From NCBI RefSeq assembly GCF_000003195.3, contig NC_012875.2, positions 14,914,387 through 14,978,386 of the forward strand: DNA of 64,000 bases, read 5' to 3'. The notes beneath the pieces are model-generated. The model ran no database searches. It saw only the letters and a list, made by a program, of their open reading frames with translations, and was not told the DNA's origin. The translations under genes and the position numbers were made by a program. Shown in pieces: positions 10,771 through 19,386 of this stretch (position 1 is the stretch's first letter; each line of letters starts with the position of its first letter). This DNA comes from Sorghum bicolor (lineage: Eukaryota > Streptophyta > Magnoliopsida > Poales > Poaceae).

Positions 10771-12105
10771 GAAGGAACTAGCTCAGGAAGACCTCCTCGA
10801 TCTGGTATCGTCATAACTCATAGAAGGCCTCGGAAAAATTGGCAACAATGGGAAGATCGGTATCGGCGCCAGCAGGAGGATTATCGACGGGAAGAAGAAA
10901 GACGCCGACAGGAGTGGAATCGGCACAGGGATCATTGGAATTGTCCATTCTTCATCCATTGTTGGGAGGAAAATATTAAGCTTCCTACTGTCAGAGACTG
11001 CCCTGAGTGCAATGGTTATGATCGGTACGATAGGACCGATCGGCATTATCATGATGATGAACGGCGATTTGATGGGCCGATCAGAGGAAGGGTGTCAGTT
11101 CATGACCGGCTGGGGGGCAGATTTAGTGGGCACGACAGACTTAGTTACCGTGTCCAGTATTTTCCCAGGGACCAAGAAGAGCTCGAGGAAATGGCTGATG
11201 TGCGGGTTCCCGATGAATTCATATTTTGCAGGGATGCTAACACGCATCATATGGAGTCAAGGGAGAACCGACGCCCTACGGCAAGGCAAAGACCACTTCC
11301 TCCATGGTGCCCTGGAGGATTGACCAAAACGCAGAAAAGGAGATTGCAACGTGAAAGGCAAGAGGAACTAAACAAGGGAGGGAACTCTGGAAGTCGGCAG
11401 CCGTCAGACACTAAGAGGGAAGGTCCATCGGCAGGTGTCAACATGGTCTTCATGTTGCCGATGGAGTTTCTTGCACCAGCCAGTGATGATGAGTTGGAAT
11501 TTTCTGATCAGATAGCTCAGTTGGCTCTGGATCCGATGACGGCTATCTTTGAGAAACCTGCCGATGACGAGAGGCAGCATCTTAAAGCTCTGTTCCTCAA
11601 AGGAAGGGTTGATGGGCAGCCGATGACTAAGATCCTAGTTGATGGTGGAGCTGCTATTAATATTATGCCGTATGCGGTATATCGGAAGCTTGGGAAAGGG
11701 GATCAAGATTTGACCAAGACCGATATGATGCTCAAAGACTTTGAAGGAAACGTGTCTCCAGTCAAGGGGGCGATATGTGCAGAGTTGACCATCGGCAGCA
11801 AAACCTTGCCAACAACTTTTTTCGTGATCAGCGGAAAAGGTGCCTATAATTTACTATTGGGGAGAGATTGGATTCATGCCAATTGTTGTGTCCCATCGAC
11901 AATGCATCAGTGCTTGGTTCAGTGGGTAGGTGACAAGATTGAGATCGTCCCAGGGGATTCTTCTTATGTTATCGCATCGGCAGAAGCGGATACTTATGAA
12001 AGGACTAGGTGCATTTCAGGAGAAGTTTGGGAGAAAGATTTTCTCAAAGTTGCCGATTATGAGATTCCACCGATCCAAGCAGTCGGTTCTGACGACGGTT
12101 TTTAA
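10771..12105 (+). CDS. Tat-1 gag C-terminus and protease, in frame after the TAG
   Basis: The frame stays open from the TAG at 10768 to the TAA at 12103, with no ATG needed. It first encodes an R/Q/E-rich stretch. A second cysteine cluster follows (CPFFIHCW and DCPEC, about 10940-11010). The aspartic protease (about 11560-11930) has LVDGGAAINIMP as the active-site strand and NLLLGRDWIH as the flap-side strand. DGG in place of DTG/DSG is, as I recall, usual in this lineage. The protease would cut the polyprotein. Expression requires stop readthrough, reinitiation, or a parent copy without the TAG. Confidence 0.85.
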   Translation, partial: EGTSSGRPPRSGIVITHRRPRKNWQQWEDRYRRQQEDYRREEERRRQEWNRHRDHWNCPFFIHCWEENIKLPTVRDCPECNGYDRYDRTDRHYHDDERRFDGPIRGRVSVHDRLGGRFSGHDRLSYRVQYFPRDQEELEEMADVRVPDEFIFCRDANTHHMESRENRRPTARQRPLPPWCPGGLTKTQKRRLQRERQEELNKGGNSGSRQPSDTKREGPSAGVNMVFMLPMEFLAPASDDELEFSDQIAQLALDPMTAIFEKPADDERQHLKALFLKGRVDGQPMTKILVDGGAAINIMPYAVYRKLGKGDQDLTKTDMMLKDFEGNVSPVKGAICAELTIGSKTLPTTFFVISGKGAYNLLLGRDWIHANCCVPSTMHQCLVQWVGDKIEIVPGDSSYVIASAEADTYERTRCISGEVWEKDFLKVADYEIPPIQAVGSDDGF

Positions 12106-13151
12106 TGGATAGATTCGCCGATGATGGAAAATTAGGTCAGGGATTCACATCGGCCGATGATTTGGTAGAAGTAGATATCGGTAGTGGTGATAAGCCTAGG
12201 CCTACCTTTATTAGTGCTAAATTAGATCCCGAGTGTAAGCAACAATTGACTAGTTTGTTAAAGGAATATAAAGATTGCTTTGCTTGGGATTATACCGAGA
12301 TGCCTGGTTTAGACCGATCAATTGTTGAACATCGGTTGCCCATCAAGTCTGGATTTCGGCCACATCAGCAACCAGCCCGCCGATGTAATCCTAACATTCT
12401 ACCTGATATTAAGGCCGAAATCACTAAACTTATTGAAGCTAAGTTTATTCGGCAGTGTCGGTATGCCGAATGGATTTCCAATGTCGTTCCGGTTTACAAG
12501 AAAAACGGGAAGCTTCGGGTGTGCATTGATTTCAGGAATCTCAATAAAGCTACACCGATGGATGGATACCCAATGCCTGTCGCCGATCTACTGGTTGATG
12601 CTGCAGCCGGCCATCGGGTCATCAGCTTCATGGATGGTAATGCAGGTTACAATCAAATATTCATGGCAGAGGAGGATATTCCAAAAACCGCATTCAGGTG
12701 TCCTGGTCATGTTGGGCTATTTGAATGGATAGTTATGACTTTTGGGTTAAAGAATGCTGGCGCTACTTATCAAAGGGCTATGAATTTTATATTTCATGAG
12801 TTCATCGGCAAGATCGTAGAGATTTATATTGATGATGTGGTGGTTAAGTCTGGAGATTTCTCAAAACATCTTACCGATTTACGAAAAGTGTTGGAGTGCA
12901 CAAGGAAGCATGGATTGAAGATGAATCCCAACAAGTGTGCATTTGGCGTATCGGCAGGGCAGTTTCTTGGTTTCATGGTACATCAGAGGGGTATTGAAAT
13001 TAGTCGAAGATCTATTGATGCCATCAATAAAATAGTGGCCCCTACCAATAAAACCGAGCTCCAATCCTTGATCGGCAAGGTAAATTTATCAGAAGATTTA
13101 TATCGAATTTATCTGGGAGGATTCGTGCGTTCAGTCCTCTTCTTAAATTGA
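12105..13151 (+). CDS. Tat-1 reverse transcriptase
   Basis: The frame begins at an ATG overlapping the previous TAA (TAATG at 12103-12107), one base back from the protease frame. The RT core runs from about residue 120: KKNGKLRVCIDFRNLNK, ISFMDGNAGYNQI (first catalytic Asp), MTFGLKNAGATYQ and YIDDVVVKS (paired catalytic Asp). It copies element RNA into DNA in the particle. Near 13083-13087 a T-run is one base shorter than the RT-RNase H linker requires. The frame therefore ends at 13151 in 20 wrong residues, and the sense continues in the frame of the next ORF. This copy's pol is inactivated by that frameshift. Confidence 0.9.
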   Translation: MDRFADDGKLGQGFTSADDLVEVDIGSGDKPRPTFISAKLDPECKQQLTSLLKEYKDCFAWDYTEMPGLDRSIVEHRLPIKSGFRPHQQPARRCNPNILPDIKAEITKLIEAKFIRQCRYAEWISNVVPVYKKNGKLRVCIDFRNLNKATPMDGYPMPVADLLVDAAAGHRVISFMDGNAGYNQIFMAEEDIPKTAFRCPGHVGLFEWIVMTFGLKNAGATYQRAMNFIFHEFIGKIVEIYIDDVVVKSGDFSKHLTDLRKVLECTRKHGLKMNPNKCAFGVSAGQFLGFMVHQRGIEISRRSIDAINKIVAPTNKTELQSLIGKVNLSEDLYRIYLGGFVRSVLFLN

Positions 13152-15337
13152 AAGCCGATCAAGAATTTATTTGGGGAGAAGAACAGCAGTTGGCTCTGGA
13201 TGAAATCAAGAAATATCTAGTAAATCCTCCAGTTCTAGTTCCACCTCAACAAGGGAAGCCCTTCAGATTGTATTTATCTACCGATGGATCGGTTATCGGT
13301 TCAGCTTTAGTTCAAGAATTTGAAGGGAAAGAGAGGGTAATTTATTATTTGAGTAGGAGGTTGATTGATGCTGAAACCAGGTATTCGGCCATTGAGAAAC
13401 TGTGCTTATGCTTATATTTTTCATGCGTCAAGTTGAGACATTACCTGTTATCGGCCGAATGCGCTGTTGTTTGCAAAGATGACGTGGTTCGATACATGTT
13501 GTCTATGCCGATTATGAGTGGTAGGATCGGTAAATGGATTTTAGCGCTGTCGGAGTTCGATTTGCGTTACGAATCGGCTAAGGCAGTCAAAGGGCAGATT
13601 ATGGCCGATTTTGTGACTCAACATTGCGGTCCAGTGGAAACCTTGGAAATTGTGCCCTGGACGTTCTTCTTTGATGGGTCTACCTGTGACCGGGGGGCAG
13701 GAATCGGCATTGTATTGGTTTCCCCTAAGGGGAGGAAGTATGAGTTTTCCTTGCCGATTGTTGCCACTTCAACAAATAATCAGGCTGAGTATCAAGCTCT
13801 GATCAAGGGATTGGAGTTGTTAAGAGAAGTTCGTGCTGATGCTGTTGAAATATTCGGGGATTCTATGTTGGTTATAAATCAATTGGCCGGAAGATATGAA
13901 TGCCGAAGTGAAGCTCTCATGACTTATTTCGAGAGAAGTATGCAACTTTTAAAGGAATTCAAGGATTTCCGATTGGAGCATGTTCCCCGATTACATAATG
14001 AAGACGCTAATCGGTTAGCTCAGCATGCTTCGGGATACCAGCCAACGATTAATGCGACATCGGCAGTCGGTGCCGGTGATTGGAGGAAAGAAATTATTGA
14101 TTATCTAAAAGATCCATCCAAAAAAGTTGAAAGACGGGTTCGATTTCAAGCAACCAAGTATGTGCTCCTTGAAAATGAATTGTATTATCGAACTATTGAC
14201 GGAATTCTTCTCCGATGCTTGGGTGACGATGAAGCTAGAAGTTTGATGGGGGAAATCCATGAAGGAGTGTGTGGAGCGCATCAGTCGGCTTTTAAGATGA
14301 AGTGGATGATTCGGAGGAATGGATATTTTTGGCCGACCATACTCGAGGATTGCTTTAAGTATTTCAAAGGATGTCAAGGTTGTCAAAAGTTTGGAAACAT
14401 TCAAAGAGCACCCGCATCGGCTATGAATCCCATCATAAAGCCTTGGCCGTTCCGGGGATGGGCTATCGATCTGATCGGCCAGATTTATCCACCATCTAGC
14501 AAAGGGCATAAGTTTATTCTAGTTGCCACTGATTATTTCACTAAGTGGGTTGAAGCCATTCCTCTGAAAAAAGTCACATCGGCCAATATGATTGATTTTG
14601 TAAAGGAGCATATTATTTACCGATTTGGGATCCCTCAAACGATTACTACCGATCAGGGCACTATGTTCACGTCGGGGGAGTTCGATGAATTCGCAATCGG
14701 TATGGGAATTAAAGTGTTGAATTCTTCTCCTTACTATGCTCAAGCCAATGGGCAGGCCGAAGCGTCTAACAAAGGAATTATCAAGCTTATTAAACGAAAG
14801 ATTGAAGAAAATCCTAGGCGGTGGCATACGTTATTAAATGAAGCATTGTGGTCTTATCGGATGGCTTGTCATGGATCAACCAAGGTGTCACCTTATCAAT
14901 TGGTGTATGGACATGATGCGGTGTTGCCTTGGGAAATTAAGGCTGGATCTAGGCGATTATCTTTTCAAGACCAATTAACTACCGATGATTATGCCACTTT
15001 GATGACCGATGAATTAGATGATCTAGCAGGGCATCGGTTAAAGGCTTTAATGAGTATAGAGGAAAATAAGAGGAGAGTTGCTAGATGGTATGATAAGAAA
15101 GTAAAGACTAAGGAGTTTGCCGATGGGGATTTAGTATGGAAGTTGATTTTGCCAGTCGGGACTAAAAGTTCGAAGTTTGGGAAGTGGTCTCCTAATTGGG
15201 AAGGTCCTTATCGGATAAGACACTCGGCTCCTGGTAATGCCTATATTCTAGAAACTCTCGAAGGAGTTGAATTTCCCAGAGCATTAAATGGCAAATATTT
15301 AAAGAAGTACTACCCCAGCATATGGGTCGATGCATGA
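13148..15337 (+). CDS. Tat-1 RNase H, archaeal-type RNase H and integrase
   Basis: Coding sense resumes at about 13090; the listed start is the first start codon. The first region is the Ty3/gypsy RNase H (LYLSTDGSVIGSAL, YYLSRRLIDAE, residues about 30-170). The second is an archaeal-type RNase H (FFFDGSTCDRGAGIG, NNQAEYQAL, FGDSMLVINQL, HNEDANRLAQ, about 175-300) with the expected acidic residues. Integrase follows: an HHCC finger (HEGVCGAH, CQGCQ), then the D,D,E core (AIDLIG, TTDQGT, QAEASNK) and a C-terminal domain without a chromodomain. It ends at TGA 15335-15337. Reading is open throughout, so the only pol lesion found is at the RT junction. Confidence 0.92.
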   Translation: MKADQEFIWGEEQQLALDEIKKYLVNPPVLVPPQQGKPFRLYLSTDGSVIGSALVQEFEGKERVIYYLSRRLIDAETRYSAIEKLCLCLYFSCVKLRHYLLSAECAVVCKDDVVRYMLSMPIMSGRIGKWILALSEFDLRYESAKAVKGQIMADFVTQHCGPVETLEIVPWTFFFDGSTCDRGAGIGIVLVSPKGRKYEFSLPIVATSTNNQAEYQALIKGLELLREVRADAVEIFGDSMLVINQLAGRYECRSEALMTYFERSMQLLKEFKDFRLEHVPRLHNEDANRLAQHASGYQPTINATSAVGAGDWRKEIIDYLKDPSKKVERRVRFQATKYVLLENELYYRTIDGILLRCLGDDEARSLMGEIHEGVCGAHQSAFKMKWMIRRNGYFWPTILEDCFKYFKGCQGCQKFGNIQRAPASAMNPIIKPWPFRGWAIDLIGQIYPPSSKGHKFILVATDYFTKWVEAIPLKKVTSANMIDFVKEHIIYRFGIPQTITTDQGTMFTSGEFDEFAIGMGIKVLNSSPYYAQANGQAEASNKGIIKLIKRKIEENPRRWHTLLNEALWSYRMACHGSTKVSPYQLVYGHDAVLPWEIKAGSRRLSFQDQLTTDDYATLMTDELDDLAGHRLKALMSIEENKRRVARWYDKKVKTKEFADGDLVWKLILPVGTKSSKFGKWSPNWEGPYRIRHSAPGNAYILETLEGVEFPRALNGKYLKKYYPSIWVDA

Positions 15338-15482
15338 AAGTTTAAGTGCCGATAACACTCCTATCGGCTGGATTTAAATGTTTGGGGGCAGACTTAATGG
15401 TTCAAAAGATACCGATAACAGTCTTATCGGCTAGACTAAAAGCTAAAGGCGGGAAAACAAAGGTGTGTTGCCGATGAAAGCT
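15338..15482. other. Short intergenic gap with two hairpins between convergent genes
   Basis: This 145-bp gap separates the pol stop from the stop of the antisense gene. It holds two perfect 7-bp stems: GCCGATA/TATCGGC at 15348-15368 and CCGATAA/TTATCGG at 15412-15430. Both are built from the family's repeated hexamer. They may aid 3'-end formation of the two converging transcripts, or be part of the dispersed motif system. Confidence 0.55.
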
Positions 15483-16178
15483 TCAGACGTTCAGCAACGC
15501 TTGGATTGTCGATATGGCGCGCAGCCGGATCTGATTGGCTGTCTCTATCTCGTTGATATCATCATCGGCAGAACCTTCTATCGGCTTCAGCTTCCTCTTC
15601 AACTGCAGCGCTTTGCGACCATGGACGTTTCGTTCTTGTTCAAGGTGCTTGATGGTCTCCGGCAGTTGACTCTCTTCTTGCTGGGCCTGGGACAGAGCAT
15701 CCTCTACTTGCTTGAGTTCGACCAGCAAAGCTTCTCTTTTTGCCGATAGATCGGACACTTTCTGCTTCAGTGCATCACCTGAGGACTTTAAGGTGCCGAT
15801 GTTCTTATGTTTCTCATCGGCTAAGAGTTTTTCTTTCATCATCTCCTCAGAAAGCTGGATTTGAGCGGTTCTATCGGCAAGGCGTCGAGTGGCTCTCTGG
15901 TACTGTAGCTGGCGGCTTTCTAGGTGTGCAGCGTGGAAGAGGGTTTCTTCAGCATCGGCAGGAATTTGGCCTCTGAGGGTTTTGAACAGAGCCTTGGCTG
16001 GGTCAGAATCGTTGACCAGTTGAGCTGTGTCTTGATGAAGTATAGCCGATAGCTCCTCCAGCTTAGCCTTGGTTTCTGCCGATACAGTCCCAATTGCCCG
16101 AGAGGAGCTTGCTTCCTCACCCTCTTCTTCGAAGATATCAATGGCGAAGGAGAATAAGCTATCGGGAGAATCTTGTTC
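15483..16178 (-). CDS. Exon 6 of the antisense gene: C-terminal coiled coil
   Basis: 231 codons plus TGA, opened by an AG acceptor (TTTTTAG) and fully open. After an acidic patch (FEEEGEEASS) come long Q/E/K/L-rich helices, including LKSSGDALKQKVSDLSAKR and LKQVEDALSQAQQEESQLP, which look like a parallel coiled coil for self-association. The same exon is open to the window end in Tat-2 and survives as a fragment at 25537-25926, where many differences are conservative. The first half is seen only if the splice site is used, because an unspliced frame covers it differently. Confidence 0.82.
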   Translation of the reverse strand, partial: EQDSPDSLFSFAIDIFEEEGEEASSSRAIGTVSAETKAKLEELSAILHQDTAQLVNDSDPAKALFKTLRGQIPADAEETLFHAAHLESRQLQYQRATRRLADRTAQIQLSEEMMKEKLLADEKHKNIGTLKSSGDALKQKVSDLSAKREALLVELKQVEDALSQAQQEESQLPETIKHLEQERNVHGRKALQLKRKLKPIEGSADDDINEIETANQIRLRAISTIQALLNV

Positions 16179-17146
16179 CTAAAAATGAGAATGAAATAAG
16201 TCATTTTTATGGTCAAAGCTTCGGCAGATGATATTGGTGGAAAAGTTGGATGACTTACTTGTTTCAAGGCAATTTCTTGCCTTTGACTCAAAGATATCGA
16301 TGGAGCCACAGGTTGATCGGCAAATGTTGCCGATGGAACGACATCGACTGAAAGAAGACAGGAAGAGTTATGAGACTAAATGAAAATGGGTTTATCGGCG
16401 GAAGTATTGTTGAAATATGTTACCCGGAGGAGAAACGACAGTTGTCTGAATCGGGGAAACCGCCGATGATATAACTGGGCCTGCCGGGCCAGTTGTTTGT
16501 TCACCTACGTCAGCTGATGTACCTTCTGTTTGAGGTTCTTCCTGCTGGGGTTCTTCCATCTGTGGTGCTCCCTGCATTGGTTGGGGAGATGGTGCTTGCT
16601 GTGTCTGGACTTCTGGAGAAGAAGGGGAAGATTCCACCGGGATCGGAGACACCGGAGGAGGAGGAGGAGTTGCCACTTTCTGGCGCTTTGTTCCAGCCTT
16701 AGCACTTTGGGTGCCCTTCCTCTTTGGCTGGCTAGATTTGGAGGCATCGGTGCCTTGGCGTTTGGCTTTTGTCGATGCACCAGTTTGCTGCAACGACAAA
16801 AAGGGGTTTATGAGCGCAGATAGTCGATACAAAGATAGTCAGCATAAATGAAAAGGGTTTAGCAAATTACCTTAAAAGCTTGCGCCAGAGTGGAAGCAGC
16901 TACCGTTGGCGATGTCTGAGGTTTTCTGGTGGTAACTTTCTTGAGGCGCGCACCCCGATGCACGATGGAAGCCAGAGTGGGAGCATTGTGGCCGATTGAG
17001 GAGATCGGACCTGATGGGAACAGGTCGATCGGTTTGCCACTCCTGCTAACCGATGGAGGGGTGTTGTCGACCTACAAAAGGAATACAGGGATAAGTTACC
17101 GATGGAAATAGTATTAGAAAATGAGACATCAGTTTAAAATACTTAC

Positions 17147-18603
17147 AGTGTCATCAGGGACTTCGTATTTGGGGTCGATCATGCCGCGGTATGAGAGGAC
17201 CGATCTGCAGAATAGACTCTCTTTCCATTCTGCCCACCATAGCTTGTATGCCTGAGTGATAAAGGCAGCTGGAACCCATTCTGACAGATCTACATCTGTA
17301 TCGGCATTTGATGGTAGCTGGGCTACTCGAATCCACTCGAGAAGGTTGGTGATGGGTTCTCTGGGCTTTATCACATCGGCATAAGGAAGTGCAATCGGCA
17401 ACTGGCCGAAAGCTAGTTGACGAGCTAATGCCGATGGATTGTAAAATTCATAGGTTTGGGGAGAGGTTTTTGTGCTACCAAAGAAATTCACTGGTATGGC
17501 CCTGGGAGTCACAATTGCCATCATCACCTCATTATCCCTATCGAGAGCTTCATCAAATGGATTGAAGGTTAGAGGGAGCATGCTGTCTGGGTCATCATAG
17601 GCCAACCATGGTCGTTCATCTCTGGCCAATCCCTCATACAAAGTCTCGAAGAATCGGCCGATCTGATCCGGATTGTTCCCTGAACCGGGTAAGACTATAA
17701 CGGCTTCGCCAAAGTTTAAGGGGGCACGCGTTGCCGATTCTTCTTCACCCAACACATGATTTTCAGCTATATCTCTTGGGAAGTGCTGTGAGAACAAGTT
17801 GAAATCAAGGCGCTTATGCAGGTGCAGATTGAGCCACATATTAATGAACCACCAGGGGCCTCCCAAGTTGCCGATGGATTGGCCAAGCAGGAGTTTCTGG
17901 GCTACCTGATGAAGAAGGTGGTAAACTGCGCTGAGCAAATATCGGCCGAGGGGAAATTGGCCACCGCTAGCCAGTCTTTCTGCTGCCGACAGATAGACAG
18001 AAGTTGGTCCTGCCGATCGACCACAGAATACGAACTTGTCCAGCCACATGTTCAGAAAGGTGGTTTGCTCTTTTATGGTGACAGGCCCTTTCCCGCGGTA
18101 CTTCTGAATGTACCCTGACCAACCGCCGATAGCGCGAGTCTCCACTTTGGCACTGGGGCAGTATCAAAAAAGTGGGTGCTATCGGCGGAAGATATGTCTA
18201 GTCCAGTGAGCATGGCTACATCGGCAAGGGTAGGAGAAGCAGGGCCGTGGCCAAAAACAAAAGCATTGAGGGTATCTGACCAAAAATAAGACGCAGCTAT
18301 CAACAGCGACTCGTTCTTGTGCATATCGGCAATGGATAGCCTGATGCATTGGGCTAGCTTCCTTTCACCCCACTGGACTTCATTCGAATTACTGACTCTT
18401 AAGAACCAGTCTTTCCACCCTACAGTAGGGCTGGGCCAAGAGCGAAAGGTGTCTTTCCACAGATCTAAAGAGAAGTTTTCGGCCCTAAAAGGAATCCTGT
18501 TGGTTTCTGCATTAATAAGGTCGGTTGGATCTGGATTCCCTAGAGGGCCGAGGCACTGAAGGTGTGGTTGATCGGTAGGAATGACAATTTTGTTGGACAA
18601 CTC
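17147..18603 (-). pseudogene. Exon 2 of the antisense gene: plant mobile domain-like region
   Basis: Encodes about 486 residues when the frameshift near 18155 is allowed for; Tat-2 has one more base there. Blocks typical of plant-mobile-domain proteins are present: ADVAMLTGLDIS, KEQTTFLNMWLDKFVFCGRS, PLGRYLLSAVYHLLHQVAQ and GGPWWFINMWLNLHLHKR. The second half is less typical, with FGSTKTSPQTYEFYNPSALA and LWWAEWKESLF. This is a family resemblance from memory, not a search result. The exon is bounded by CACTAG (acceptor) and GTAAGT (donor). Compared with Tat-2, silent changes greatly outnumber replacements. Confidence 0.8.
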
Positions 18604-18895
18604 CTAGTGTTTTGGGGAATAAAATACAAAGAAAAAGGGAAAAGGAAGATATTCAGTAAAATGAATCGCAGATGAACAGGAATGCGAGAAAAGGTACAGG
18701 AGATGAGATGGAAATCTGACCTCAGGGACAACGAAGCCAATGGCCATCTTGTCGTGAAGAGGACGTTGGAGGGCACCGGAGTCGATGAAGAGGAATGCTT
18801 GTCGAAGATCTTGAGGGTTGTAAATGGCGCCGCCGCTGGAAAAGCAAAGTTGGACGGTAGAATGGTGTAATGGGGGAGGAGTACCCAAGAAGGAA

Positions 18896-18904
18896 CTATT
18901 TATA
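18896..18904 (-). promoter_or_regulatory. TATA box of the Tat-1 antisense gene
   Basis: TATAAATAG on the minus strand, about 150 bp upstream of the exon 1 ATG. The identical motif is at 60807-60815 in Tat-2, preceded by the same TTGTCC. The gene therefore appears to have its own promoter facing away from the 3' LTR. Confidence 0.75.
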
Positions 18905-19064
18905 GGACAAAATGGGCAAGGGCAAATCCGACTTATTTCTCTGCCGCATCCGAGAAATCCGAGGGTACTCAGGTGGATATGGTAACTGTTCGCACGGTAA
19001 TCCAGGGATTGTGTAGGTGATTTGACGGGAAGCGGTCATTATCTGAAGATATTTTACTGTGCAA

Positions 19065-19223
19065 GATCTCCTGGTCGGTCCATCGGCAACATTCTATAAC
19101 GGTCATATTGCCGATGGGCGAATAGAGGGGAAATGACCGTTTGTGCGAATATCCTGGTCAAAACATCGGCAGATCTTTGTAACGGTATTGTTGCCGATGT
19201 ACGGCTGAGAGAAATGCCCGTTT
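19065..19223 (-). promoter_or_regulatory. Upstream regulatory repeat of the antisense gene
   Basis: Two imperfect direct repeats of about 80 bp. Each contains CATCGGCA, 20 bp, then TGCCGATG (19081-19116 and 19164-19199). Offset between pairs is 83 bp, and the proximal pair is 177 bp from the TATA box. Tat-2 has the same pairs at 60512-60547 and 60595-60630 with identical spacing (one site is CATTGGCA there). Between the arms and next to them are AACGG cores (about 19098, 19136, 19181, 19217) like MYB3R mitosis-specific activator sites. Confidence 0.6.
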
Positions 19224-19369
19224 AGGAAGTTGGAGATTTTGAAGAATCTGCGGAGGAATAAGATCAGAGTTGTTCAGATTGAGGTTGTCGGTTACCAGAT
19301 TAGAAGCATTAATTGCGGGAAAGGCGTCATTACTGCAGAGAATTTCGGAGCATTAATAGTTTTATACTC

Positions 19370-19386
19370 CGAAACTGGGGGGCATG
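19370..19386 (+). other. Polypurine tract of Tat-1
   Basis: The G-rich tract AACTGGGGGGCATG lies immediately before the 3' LTR. It is the expected primer for plus-strand DNA synthesis. The same tract, reversed, is at 60323-60338 in Tat-2. Confidence 0.75.

Larger units (their letters stand above)
15483..18747 (-). pseudogene. Antisense six-exon gene of Tat-1 encoding a plant-mobile-domain/coiled-coil protein
   Basis: Six exons on the minus strand: 18747-18721, 18603-17147, 17071-16871, 16787-16424, 16347-16259 and 16178-15483. All introns have GT-AG ends. Adding the one base missing near 18155, the exons sum to 2835 nt in frame, for about 944 residues. Exon 1 supplies the ATG and nine residues. 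Exon 2 carries a plant-mobile-domain-like region, exons 3-5 a basic and proline-rich linker, and exon 6 a coiled coil. Tat-2 has the same structure on the other strand (60964-64000). The missing base makes this copy a pseudogene. PMD proteins such as MAIN/MAIL1 act in plant silencing; a regulatory role here is inference. Confidence 0.85.
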
